Source: UBA927 sp964367095
GTDB lineage: Bacteria > Patescibacteriota > Microgenomatia > UBA10105 > UBA927
Reading direction: 5' to 3'
Length of the DNA: 25,332 bases
NCBI GenBank assembly: GCA_964367095.1
Contig: CAYIXE010000008.1
Location: 1-25,332, forward strand
Shown: positions 1-8,055 of the stretch, in pieces
Layout: each line of letters opens with the position of its first letter
Numbering within the stretch: position 1 is the first letter of the stretch
Translations under genes and position numbers: made by a program
Notes under the pieces: generated by a model
What the model saw: only the letters and a program-made list of their open reading frames with translations
Database searches by the model: none
Told to the model about the DNA's origin: nothing

Positions 1-39
1 TAATCGCTCGTTTAGTGTGAGAGCTACATACAGTAAGCT

Positions 40-55
40 CTTGTCGTCTTTTGCA
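40..55. repeat. Target-site duplication, left copy (16 bp)
   Basis: CTTGTCGTCTTTTGCA, identical to 249-264. It belongs to uvrC (A-K-D-D-K on the minus strand) and abuts the TGT tip of the inserted element. Confidence 0.85.
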
Positions 56-248
56 TGTAAAGTGATCTCTCAATTTACGTCGTTTTTTGATTTCTCAATT
101 TGCACGGTTTAAATTCTTATAGGCAAAAAGCCTACAACCTGCTCATTGAGCTTTGTATTTACGTTACAATCAGTCAAGCATACTAAAGGTCTTGCTGATG
201 TGAAAATTGAGAAATCATCTTTTAGGAAAATTGAGAGATCATCTTACA
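56..248. mobile_element. MITE-like non-autonomous element, 193 bp, inserted in uvrC
   Basis: The element begins TGT and ends ACA. Its ends (56-105 and 200-248) are imperfect terminal inverted repeats of about 50 bp. Each end contains two direct copies of TGATYTCTCAATTT, about 25 bp apart: at 63-76 and 88-101, and on the other strand at 228-241 and 204-217. The interior is AT-rich, has a small GGC-AAAAA-GCC hairpin and no plausible coding region, so movement would need a transposase supplied elsewhere. TGT...ACA tips with a long variable duplication recall the IS481 family; doubled end motifs recall the IS21 family. The parent family is not resolved from sequence alone. Confidence 0.85.
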
Positions 249-264
249 CTTGTCGTCTTTTGCA
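249..264. repeat. Target-site duplication, right copy (16 bp)
   Basis: Identical to 40-55. On the minus strand it encodes the last intact uvrC codons (A-K-D-D-K) before the element. Confidence 0.85.
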
Positions 265-517
265 ATTACGTTGTATTTGGGCATCCATTGACGAATAAGT
301 TTTGCTTCTAATAGAAGCGCGTCAAATTCACTTGCGGTGACGATTGTTTCTATATCAAAAATCTCGGTGACCAGTTGGTTGGTTTTGGGACTTATGTCTT
401 TGGATTGTAGAACGTACTGTTTTACGCGGCGGATCAGACGTTTCGCTTTCCCGACATAAATCACTCTTTCGTTTAGATCTTTATATATATACACACCGGG
501 AAGATCGGGTATATGTT

Positions 518-2329
518 TTATTTTTTCTTGCCATTTTTCCATAGGAGAATCCAGACTAAGATGGCACAAAGCAACACCACAGAAATGATGACAAGCACAA
601 TTCCCACTAGCAACGCATATGGCGGATGAATAGTAACCTCGTATAAAATAGTCGCATCATTTGCAGTTGCTTGTATAGTAGCTTTGAGCGGAGTAAAGGT
701 GTGTGGAAACGTTGCTTCAAGGGGTAAATATAGCGTTCCATAGGGCAAAAGTTCAATAAAGTCTCTTTCTAGTTGAATATTTCCGATGGTTGAGCTTGCG
801 CGAACAGACACATTCTTTATTGTTGTACCGCTGTTATTGTGCACAGTAAGCGTGCCGGAAACTGTATTTCCTGCGGTAACTTGTGAAGAAAATAAGATTT
901 TCGTTTCTAAAGAACTTGGGCTTATAGTGGGTGCTGTCTCACTAAATTCTACCAATACGTCTTTTGTATCTGTAGCAGCATCATGATAAAAGCCAGCTGG
1001 ATACGGCATCTCACTGCTCTCTCCCTGTATTGCAAAGACGATGTGATTAAAGTCGAGCTTGTCAAAATAATTCAATCCTCCTGTCGTATTTGCCCACGTT
1101 GGATCTATCGGTATCCAATTTTTTTTCTCATTATCATAATATTCCGGCCACGCATGGAGAACATCAGTGACTAAAGAAAGTGGGCGCAGTTTGCTATTTG
1201 TAGTATAGGCATACCCAAGTATTCTTCTGGCTGGAATATTCGCGGCCCTGGCGATAGCTATAAATAAATCAGTAAATTCCATACAGAGAGCAGTGTCCGG
1301 TTCGGCGAGTACACCACTAGCACCGATGCGTTTAATTTCATCATTAATTCTTGAGTAATTGTAGGTAAGTGTTCGGACTACAAAATTATAAATTTCGCGT
1401 GGTGTTTTGTAGAGTGCTGCATATTCTTTTATCTTTTCATCAGATATCTGCCAGTATGGTTGCTCGGAAAGATTAGCCTCTCTATGTATCTCTGATGTAG
1501 TAAATGATGATGAAGGGTTAAGAAATACATCGATGTCTAGCTTCGTTTTTACAACAACTGATTGTAATGCGGGTACAAGAAATTCTGCCAACCAATTGCC
1601 ATCAGCATCTTTTGAGACATTAAGCGGCTTAGGATCTAAAGAAGTGATGCTCACACTTTGATATGCAGTCTCAGGAGGGAGCGCGATGCTCTGTTTATTC
1701 GCAACTCGATTAGCATTTTGCAGGGTGTACGTAAGATCGACAGCATAGCTTTGAGATTTGCCATATGCCGCTTGGACACCACCGCGAATCATTTGAGCCT
1801 TTGACCATTTATTATTATTTGCAGGATACGGGGAAAGATATGCAACTTCTCCAAAAGATGAAGGAACAGCGAGCGAGACATCGTATGAACCCACATCAGG
1901 ATCATTCACAATCCCCGGAACATATATTTCCCAAATACTGCCATTTTTCGTCGCTATATCAGCATGTTCATACCGCAGAGAAAACGTGAGAGACTTACCA
2001 AGACCCACTGCTTTTTTATTAAAGCCAAGTGTTAAATCAGTTTTCCCTGACTTTACTGATATAGAAGGAGTAATGACGCCGCCGTCATCATATGCGATAA
2101 CATTTGAAATTTTATCGCTATCTAAAAGCAGTGAGTATTTCTGAGGATAATAGTTGGAGAGCTTATTGGTTAAAACGACGTGCTGAGTCACGAAAGTTTT
2201 TCCCGTCGGACTTATCGCATATTGCACATCATAGTCTGCTTGAAACTCCCCCACTGCCCGGACATTGCCGGCAGGTACAACGGTCATAAACAGAGCGAGT
2301 ATAACGAAAATTCTCAAGAAATACTTCAT
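518..2329 (-). CDS. Membrane-anchored transglutaminase-like cysteine protease-fold protein
   Basis: 603 residues. A signal peptide (about 1-26) is followed by a beta-rich extracellular region without a family I can name (about 27-295). A transglutaminase-like core (about 300-435) has a complete Cys-His-Asp triad: Cys349 in ALCMEF, His392 in LHAWPEY and Asp409 in IPIDPTW. A further beta-sandwich-like stretch leads to one C-terminal membrane helix (about 571-595) and a Lys-rich tail. It is therefore probably displayed outside the membrane with a short cytoplasmic tail. Such domains act as amidases, peptidases or crosslinkers; the substrate cannot be read here. It starts 8 nt after the uvrA stop without a clear Shine-Dalgarno and overlaps uvrC by 25 bp. 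Its place between uvrA and uvrC suggests co-transcription, not a repair role. Confidence 0.85.
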   Translation of the reverse strand: MKYFLRIFVILALFMTVVPAGNVRAVGEFQADYDVQYAISPTGKTFVTQHVVLTNKLSNYYPQKYSLLLDSDKISNVIAYDDGGVITPSISVKSGKTDLTLGFNKKAVGLGKSLTFSLRYEHADIATKNGSIWEIYVPGIVNDPDVGSYDVSLAVPSSFGEVAYLSPYPANNNKWSKAQMIRGGVQAAYGKSQSYAVDLTYTLQNANRVANKQSIALPPETAYQSVSITSLDPKPLNVSKDADGNWLAEFLVPALQSVVVKTKLDIDVFLNPSSSFTTSEIHREANLSEQPYWQISDEKIKEYAALYKTPREIYNFVVRTLTYNYSRINDEIKRIGASGVLAEPDTALCMEFTDLFIAIARAANIPARRILGYAYTTNSKLRPLSLVTDVLHAWPEYYDNEKKNWIPIDPTWANTTGGLNYFDKLDFNHIVFAIQGESSEMPYPAGFYHDAATDTKDVLVEFSETAPTISPSSLETKILFSSQVTAGNTVSGTLTVHNNSGTTIKNVSVRASSTIGNIQLERDFIELLPYGTLYLPLEATFPHTFTPLKATIQATANDATILYEVTIHPPYALLVGIVLVIISVVLLCAILVWILLWKNGKKK

Positions 2330-2337
2330 TCGTATAT

Positions 2338-5271
2338 TTATTCTAATACAATTTTTAAGAATTTACCTGTATAAGACAAGGGATTGTTGGCAATATCCCG
2401 CGGTGTACCCTCGGAAACTATTTTCCCCCCGCCACTTCCCCCTTCAGGACCCAAATCGATAACCCAGTCAGCAGTTTTTATGACATCCAGATTATGTTCA
2501 ATCACAATGACGGTATTTCCGGCAGCAGCTAAACGGTGAAGTACCAAAAGAAGTTTCTCAAGATCTGCAAAATGAAGGCCTGTTGTCGGTTCATCAAGGA
2601 TATATACCGTTTTACCTGTGGATTTTTTGGCTAATTCTGAGGCTAATTTGACGCGTTGTGCTTCTCCTCCTGAAAGTGTAGGTGCAGGTTGGCCTAACTG
2701 AATATAGGAAAGACCTACATCTTTTAACGTAGCAAGTTTGCCCGTTACCAAAGGATGCGCATGAAAAAATTCGATCGCGTCTTCAATAGTAAGCCCTAAC
2801 ACTTCAGCTATCGACTTGCCGCGGTATGTTACCTCAAGAGTCTCGGTATTATACCTAGCACCGTGACATACTTCACACGATACGTACACATCAGATAAAA
2901 ATTGCATTTCAATTTTTCTCTGTCCTTCACCCTCACAGCTTTCACATCTACCGCCCTTCACATTAAACGAGAATCGACCTGCTTTGTATCCTCTTAGTCT
3001 CGCTTCCTGCGTTTGAGAGAATATTTCACGAATTATGGTAAATAATCCTGTATACGTTGCAGGATTGCTTCTTGGGGTTCTCCCAATTGGGGACTGATCA
3101 ATCATGATTACTTTTTCGATGTCAGAAAGGCCGATGAGCGCTTTATATACTCCTTCCGGATCTTTAGAAAGTGGGTTCATATGCCGTGTGAGCGCGGGAT
3201 ACAAGGTTTCTACGACAAGAGAGGACTTGCCGCTTCCCGATACACCAGTCACACACGTAAACGTACCTTTTGGAAATGATGCATTTATATTTTGTAAATT
3301 ATTCTGTGTTACTCCCTTAATAGTTATATGATCCAACACGTTATTTTTTGAAGCTGATGAAGTTTTAGGCATGTGAATTTTTCGCTTACCCGAAAGATAT
3401 AATCCCGTAAGCGACGAAGGATTTTTCATGATATCTGCCACGGTTCCTTGGGCCGTAACCATCCCGCCATGTTTGCCCGCCCCCGGTCCAAAATCGACTA
3501 CCCAGTCAGCGGCTTCTATCATTTCCCGATCATGCTCGACGACAATCACTGTGTTTCCCAAATCCCGCAGAGTCTCAAGAGTTTTTATAAGTCGATTATT
3601 ATCGCGAGGATGCAAACCAATAGAAGGTTCGTCTAATACATAAAGGACTCCCGTTAATCCTGATCCTATTTGAGATGCCAGACGAATTCTTTGCGCTTCG
3701 CCACCTGCGAGAGTATTTGCACCTCGTCCTAAAGTAAGATACGAAAGACCGACACTTATCAGAAATCCTAATCTGTTTTTGACTTCTTTTATGATAGGCT
3801 CTGCAATCGTACGCTCTGAAAGTGTGAGCGTTTTCGATGTCTCATCTTTTAGCGACATAATCCATCGATGCGCTTCATCTATAGAAAGTTGGGTCACATC
3901 AACAATTGATTTTTTAAGAACTGTAACCGTGAGACTTTCAGGTTTCAATCTTCGTCCACTGCACGCCTCACAAACTTTTTCTCTCATAAATTTGCCAATT
4001 TCTATACGCATATACTCAGATTCACTCTCTTTATGCCGTCGTTTCAGTTCATTCACAAATCCCGTAAAGACCTCAGAAATCGCAGTCTTTTCTCCAAATC
4101 TATTTTTACCGGTCACCCGATACACCTGAGAGCCAGTTCCATAGAGAAGCATCTCGATTTGAGCTTTTGTAAGAGATTTAAGCGGTACTCGTTCATTTAT
4201 TTCATGCGTCCTGCATACCATGGACACCACTCGTGCATACCACGTATCATGAGAAAATAGATTAGCAAACGGTAGGATACCGCCTTCAGACAGCGATAGT
4301 TGCTCACTTACAACCAATGCGGGATCAGCGGTTAATATTTTTCCGATTCCTGTACACGTTGGACATGCGCCATGGGGAGAGTTAAACGAAAAAGATCGCG
4401 GTTCTATTTCAGTTAACGAAATATTACAAAACGCACAACTTAAATTTTGTGAAAATAAATGATCTTCTCCATGTATTGGCTTTTCTGGTAGTACAAATCC
4501 TGCATCTTTAATATGAGAAACGAGCACGAGCCCATTTGACAGTGTTATCGACTGTTCAACAGCATCTGCGATGCGACTTCGCAACTCTTTTCTGACCCCA
4601 GCTTTAAGACTTGCTTTATCAACACTTAATTTATCGATAACTACTTCAACCGTATGCTTGTTTGTTTTAATAAGCGTGATGTCAGAGTCAAGATCAATAT
4701 ATTTTCCGTCAATGCGCACGATTGTGTATCCTTTAGAACGCAAATTGGTAAATAATGCGGTAAATTCACCTTTGTGGTCGCGAACAATGGGTGATAAAAG
4801 CATCATCCGATATTGTCTGTCTCCCGTATCAATTCCTTCCTTCGCATAGTCAAGAATCGATTCAATGATCTGATCTGAGGATTGTCGTGATATCTCTCTG
4901 CCGCAAGATGGACAATGCGGATGTCCAACCTTAGCATAGAGAAGACGAAGATAATCATAAATCTCCGTGACAGTACCTACGGTTGATCGTGGATTGTGTG
5001 ACGTTGATTTCTGATCGATTGAGATAGCTGGTGATAAACCCTCTATAAGATCTACATCAGGCTTGTCCATGACACCTAAAAACTGACGAGCGTAGGATGA
5101 GAGAGACTCAACATATCTTCGTTGTCCTTCCGCGTAAATCGTATCGAATGCTAAAGATGACTTCCCGGATCCGGAAAGACCGGAAAAAACTACTAACGAA
5201 TTTTTGGGTATCGTAAGATTAATATTTTTGAGGTTATGTTGTCTGGCGCCTTTAATTATTATATTTTCCAT
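2338..5271 (-). CDS. uvrA: UvrABC system protein A (excinuclease ATPase)
   Basis: UvrA is the ABC-type ATPase that finds helix distortions and loads UvrB in nucleotide excision repair. The 977 residues hold two ABC modules: Walker A at 31-38 and 676-683, signature LAGGEAQR near 521 and LSGGEAQR near 866, and Walker B ending in DEP near 547 and 893. Zinc-finger cysteines are at 279/282/303/306 and 776/779/799/802, with a further CEACSGRRL motif near 434. Length is slightly above the usual 940-950. It starts 7 nt after the uvrB stop with no obvious Shine-Dalgarno, so it is probably translated from the uvrB transcript. Confidence 0.98.
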   Translation of the reverse strand: MENIIIKGARQHNLKNINLTIPKNSLVVFSGLSGSGKSSLAFDTIYAEGQRRYVESLSSYARQFLGVMDKPDVDLIEGLSPAISIDQKSTSHNPRSTVGTVTEIYDYLRLLYAKVGHPHCPSCGREISRQSSDQIIESILDYAKEGIDTGDRQYRMMLLSPIVRDHKGEFTALFTNLRSKGYTIVRIDGKYIDLDSDITLIKTNKHTVEVVIDKLSVDKASLKAGVRKELRSRIADAVEQSITLSNGLVLVSHIKDAGFVLPEKPIHGEDHLFSQNLSCAFCNISLTEIEPRSFSFNSPHGACPTCTGIGKILTADPALVVSEQLSLSEGGILPFANLFSHDTWYARVVSMVCRTHEINERVPLKSLTKAQIEMLLYGTGSQVYRVTGKNRFGEKTAISEVFTGFVNELKRRHKESESEYMRIEIGKFMREKVCEACSGRRLKPESLTVTVLKKSIVDVTQLSIDEAHRWIMSLKDETSKTLTLSERTIAEPIIKEVKNRLGFLISVGLSYLTLGRGANTLAGGEAQRIRLASQIGSGLTGVLYVLDEPSIGLHPRDNNRLIKTLETLRDLGNTVIVVEHDREMIEAADWVVDFGPGAGKHGGMVTAQGTVADIMKNPSSLTGLYLSGKRKIHMPKTSSASKNNVLDHITIKGVTQNNLQNINASFPKGTFTCVTGVSGSGKSSLVVETLYPALTRHMNPLSKDPEGVYKALIGLSDIEKVIMIDQSPIGRTPRSNPATYTGLFTIIREIFSQTQEARLRGYKAGRFSFNVKGGRCESCEGEGQRKIEMQFLSDVYVSCEVCHGARYNTETLEVTYRGKSIAEVLGLTIEDAIEFFHAHPLVTGKLATLKDVGLSYIQLGQPAPTLSGGEAQRVKLASELAKKSTGKTVYILDEPTTGLHFADLEKLLLVLHRLAAAGNTVIVIEHNLDVIKTADWVIDLGPEGGSGGGKIVSEGTPRDIANNPLSYTGKFLKIVLE

Positions 5272-5278
5272 ATATCGG

Positions 5279-7318
5279 TTAAAGTGACAATTTTATATGC
5301 TGTATCTGATCTCGTATATGTGCGGCAAGTTCAAAGTTCATGTCTCGGCTTGCGGCCTTCATTCGGGAGGTGAGAAGTGTCATTTGACGTTTTTTATCCA
5401 TGGGAGTCATGCCTGTAAGTTCCATTTCTGTCAGAAAATCATCAGAAACATATTCCACATTGGGTTCTTTTAAGAGAGTCATCCGATCACGAATTGGTTT
5501 ACTGATAGATAAAGGGGTTACATTATGCATTTTATTGTAAGAATGCTGATACTCTCGCCGTCTGGTGACCTCATCTATGGCACGCGTCATAGATAGCGTG
5601 CGTTTGTCCGCATAAAGAATTACCTTTCCATGTATATGTCTTGAAGCCCTGCCCATGGTTTGTATAAGACTTGTCGTACTTCGCAAGAATCCTTCTTTAT
5701 CAGCATCAAGAATAGCAACGAGGGATACTTCAGGAAGATCCAGTCCTTCACGTAATAAGTTAATGCCGATAACCACATCAAATACGCCTCTTCGCAAATC
5801 AGCTAAAATATCAGAACGCAATAATGTTTCGACATCCGCATGCAGATACTGTACTTTTATATTTTTTTCTGCTAAATAAGTGGTCAGATCTTCGGCTATT
5901 CGTTTGGTAAGGGTGGTCACAAGGACTCGTTCTTTTTTATGAACTCGTAATGTAATTTCTTTTAACAGATCTTCAATTTGACCTTTTGACGGCCGTATAT
6001 CAATCGTTGGGTCTATAAGTCCTGTAGGCCTTAGCAACTGCTCAACGACTCCTTTATTGGTCATTGTGATTTGTGATTTGAGATTTGAAGCGCTTTCCGA
6101 AGCGCGTGAAAGTTCCCATTCATCAGGAGTGGCTGACACATAGACAGTTTGCGGCATTCTACGCATAAATTCGTCTATGCGAAGCGGCCGATTATCTAAA
6201 GCTGACGGCAATCTGAATCCGTAATCCACAAGCGTTTGCTTACGACTTCTGTCTCCTAAATACATTCCGCGGATTTGCGGCATGGTGATGTGCGACTCAT
6301 CGATAAATAATAACCACTTGCCTTTGGATGTACTTTCAAAATAATCAAGCAAGCTATAGGGGGGATCGCCAATCTCACGTCCATCAAAATACCGGCTATA
6401 ATTCTCGATTCCATTGACATACCCTAATTCTTCTACCATTTCCAGATCATGGGTGACGCGATCTTTTATGCGTTGCGCTTCAATAAATTGTCCTCTATCG
6501 GTAAATTTCTTGACTTGTACCTCCATATCCGACCGAATTTGTCCAAATACTTTTTTGTACTGTTTGGGGTTGGTCATGTAGTGTTTGGCAGGGTACACGA
6601 CAAATCCATCAAGCGTTCTAATTTTGTTTCCAGTCAAAAGATCAAGACTTTCAAGTCGTAAAATTCCGTTATTGCCTACAACCACCCTTATACACTCATC
6701 CTGATATGCCGGATAAATATCGACGGTATCTCCTCTCATTCTGAAAGTGCCGCGGGTAAATCCCATATCGTTTCGTGTGTATTGCAGTTCTACGAGCCTT
6801 TTGGCTATTTCTCGTGGCGTCTGTGGTAGGCCGACTTTTAGCGCTAAAATGAAGTTTCCATATTCTTTCGGTGACCCGATATTATAAATGCATGATACCG
6901 AGGCCACCACAATACAGTCTGGTCTTGTAAGTAAATTTGTCGTGGTGGCTAAACGCAATTTATCGATTTCCTCATTTATGACGGTTTCTTTTTCTATATA
7001 TGTATTTGATTGTGGAATATATGCCTCCGGCTGATAATAATCGTAGTACGATACGAAATAACTCACAGCATTTGTCGGGAAGTAATCGCGAAATTCCTGA
7101 TAGAGCTGAGCGGCGAGAGTTTTATTATGAGAGATAATAAGAGCCGGACGATTCGCATTTGCGATAAGATTGGCCATAGTAAACGTTTTTCCACTGCCAG
7201 TCACTCCCAAAAGCACTTGTTCCTTCGTGCCCTTTTGTACAGCTTTTGAAAGCTTTTCAATAGCTTGCGGCTGGTCTCCTGTTGGTTTGTAGTCAGCTTT
7301 GAGTGCAAAAATATTCAT
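5279..7318 (-). CDS. uvrB: UvrABC system protein B
   Basis: UvrB is the damage-verifying helicase-fold subunit that hands DNA to UvrC. 679 residues: Walker A GVTGSGKT at 38-45; the DNA-gripping beta-hairpin YYDYYQPEAYIPQSNTYIEK at about 91-110; Walker B DESH; helicase motifs (SATP, ATTLTKRIAEDL, GINLLREGLDLPE, QTMGRASRH); and a C-terminal UVR coiled-coil (about 645-679) that normally contacts UvrC. Residues 407-422 are an extra in-frame segment between the WELSRA and GVVEQ parts, encoded by simple-repeat DNA. First gene of the minus-strand repair operon, divergent from lexA; a -10-like TATAAC (7324-7329) lies 5 nt before the ATG. Confidence 0.98.
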   Translation of the reverse strand: MNIFALKADYKPTGDQPQAIEKLSKAVQKGTKEQVLLGVTGSGKTFTMANLIANANRPALIISHNKTLAAQLYQEFRDYFPTNAVSYFVSYYDYYQPEAYIPQSNTYIEKETVINEEIDKLRLATTTNLLTRPDCIVVASVSCIYNIGSPKEYGNFILALKVGLPQTPREIAKRLVELQYTRNDMGFTRGTFRMRGDTVDIYPAYQDECIRVVVGNNGILRLESLDLLTGNKIRTLDGFVVYPAKHYMTNPKQYKKVFGQIRSDMEVQVKKFTDRGQFIEAQRIKDRVTHDLEMVEELGYVNGIENYSRYFDGREIGDPPYSLLDYFESTSKGKWLLFIDESHITMPQIRGMYLGDRSRKQTLVDYGFRLPSALDNRPLRIDEFMRRMPQTVYVSATPDEWELSRASESASNLKSQITMTNKGVVEQLLRPTGLIDPTIDIRPSKGQIEDLLKEITLRVHKKERVLVTTLTKRIAEDLTTYLAEKNIKVQYLHADVETLLRSDILADLRRGVFDVVIGINLLREGLDLPEVSLVAILDADKEGFLRSTTSLIQTMGRASRHIHGKVILYADKRTLSMTRAIDEVTRRREYQHSYNKMHNVTPLSISKPIRDRMTLLKEPNVEYVSDDFLTEMELTGMTPMDKKRQMTLLTSRMKAASRDMNFELAAHIRDQIQHIKLSL
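6053..6100 (-). repeat. Simple-repeat segment inside uvrB
   Basis: On the minus strand it reads as reiterated CAAATCTCAAATCACAAATC-type units followed by AATGACCAAT, next to a GCGCTT...AAGCGC hairpin. It encodes SESASNLKSQITMTNK (residues 407-422), which is absent from the usual UvrB alignment between VSATP...EL and GVVEQ. The TGACCAAT unit recurs twice inside the polymerase gene at 24737-24809. Confidence 0.6.
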
Positions 7319-7343
7319 GTTCGGTTATATTTTTATATTGGGG

Positions 7344-7355
7344 GTATTTTGATAC
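7344..7355. promoter_or_regulatory. Inverted repeat upstream of uvrB, candidate LexA site
   Basis: GTAT-TTTG-ATAC, 26 nt before the uvrB ATG. It overlaps the place where a -35 element would sit for the TATAAC at 7324-7329 (minus strand). It has the same N4 spacer as the second repeat at 7372-7385 but different half-sites, so its identity as a LexA site is weakly supported. Confidence 0.35.
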
Positions 7356-7366
7356 TCTTTTATGTA

Positions 7367-7394
7367 TTGACTATTCGGGTGAATACATTATTAT
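7367..7394 (+). promoter_or_regulatory. lexA promoter with overlapping palindromic operator
   Basis: TTGACT (7367-7372), a 16-nt spacer and TATTAT (7389-7394) form a sigma70-like promoter for lexA. The spacer is occupied by the perfect inverted repeat TATTC-GGGT-GAATA (7372-7385). A palindrome between -35 and -10 in front of a LexA-family gene is the classic layout for autorepression; binding is inferred. Confidence 0.5.
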
Positions 7395-7430
7395 TGTATG
7401 TATCTTATCATATCGTTCGGTTCACTTGAT

Positions 7431-8054
7431 ATGCCAGCAATACTTTATCCTAGAGAAAGACAGCTTTTAGATTTTATCTCACAATTTATCCAACGCTTCG
7501 GATACGCTCCGACCTTGAAGGAAATTGGTGAATCGATGAAGATTTCCTCTCCAGCCACTGTTCACGAACACATAGATAGATTACGACAAAAAGGCTTTAT
7601 TCGCAAGTTGGATGGAACTGCTCGAGGTTTAGAGATTGTCGCAGAGAATTACAAACCGGCAGGCGGCAATGCGACACTAGAACTTCCTGTCTTAGGGTTT
7701 ATCGCGGCTGGAGCTCCTCTGGAACCATATTCTGACCCGAACTATTATATTTCTGTAGCACCCAGTATCGTGGCATCCAATCAACCGCATTATGTATTGC
7801 AGGTGAAAGGTCAATCCATGATAGATGACGGCATACTTGACGGCGACTTCGTCGTCATCCAGCACCAGCAGGAAGCCAAAAATGGCGATATCGTCGTAGC
7901 GCTCCTACCAAATGGTTTAGCAACCCTTAAAAGGATATTCTTTGAAAAAGATCGTATTAAGTTATCTCCTGCCAACGCCGCAATGTCACCCATATTCACG
8001 ACACACGTAAAAATTCAAGGCAAAGTCGTGGGGCTTATACGAAAGTTTGTCTAA
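7431..8054 (+). CDS. lexA: LexA-family SOS repressor / self-cleaving protease
   Basis: LexA represses DNA-damage genes and cleaves itself when RecA filaments form. From the ATG at 7431 it has 207 residues: a winged-helix domain with RQLLDFI, YAPTLKEIGESM and SSPATVHEHIDRL, then an S24 peptidase domain. The cleavage site is Ala-Gly in IAAGAPLEP (Ala93-Gly94), the nucleophile Ser129 in KGQSMIDDG, and the general base Lys167 in LATLKRI. An upstream in-frame ATG (7398) would add MYLIISFGSLD, which family members lack and which lies too close to the -10 box, so 7431 is preferred, although it has no Shine-Dalgarno. Divergent from uvrB; its stop is 1 nt from that of dedA. Confidence 0.95.
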   Translation: MPAILYPRERQLLDFISQFIQRFGYAPTLKEIGESMKISSPATVHEHIDRLRQKGFIRKLDGTARGLEIVAENYKPAGGNATLELPVLGFIAAGAPLEPYSDPNYYISVAPSIVASNQPHYVLQVKGQSMIDDGILDGDFVVIQHQQEAKNGDIVVALLPNGLATLKRIFFEKDRIKLSPANAAMSPIFTTHVKIQGKVVGLIRKFV

Positions 8055-8055
8055 A

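Larger units (their letters stand above)
1..542 (-). pseudogene. uvrC: UvrC excinuclease subunit, interrupted by a MITE-like insertion; 3' part runs off the window
   Basis: UvrC makes both incisions in nucleotide excision repair. The 5' fragment (542 to 249) encodes the N-terminal GIY-YIG nuclease domain with PGVY, YVGKAK, and residues matching the catalytic set: Tyr29, Arg39, Glu79 and Asn91. After Asp-Asp-Lys98 the frame enters foreign DNA and stops at TAA (222). The gene resumes at 39 as S-L-L-Y-V-A-L-T and stays open to the window edge, as expected after the UvrC 'DDK' motif. A 16-bp direct repeat flanks the insert, and removing 209 bp rejoins the frame exactly. Start: ATG at 542, overlapping the upstream gene by 25 bp; a TTG at 569 is less likely because family members begin about 12 residues before PGVY. 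The UvrB-binding and C-terminal nuclease domains are separated from the start, so full UvrC cannot be made from this allele. Confidence 0.9.

Noticed and set aside
222..248. The reading frame after uvrC codon 98 as a genuine short GIY-YIG protein C-terminus
   Set aside because: These codons lie in the inverted repeat of the inserted element, and the true UvrC continuation is found at 1-39 beyond the duplication.
983..1174. Plus-strand open frames opposite the transglutaminase, uvrA, uvrB and other genes
   Set aside because: They are antisense shadows of well-supported genes, with no recognisable motifs or ribosome binding sites.
7398..7430. Upstream ATG for lexA adding MYLIISFGSLD
   Set aside because: It starts only 3 nt after the likely -10 box and adds residues unlike any LexA N-terminus; 7431 fits the family better. 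A leaderless start there cannot be fully excluded.
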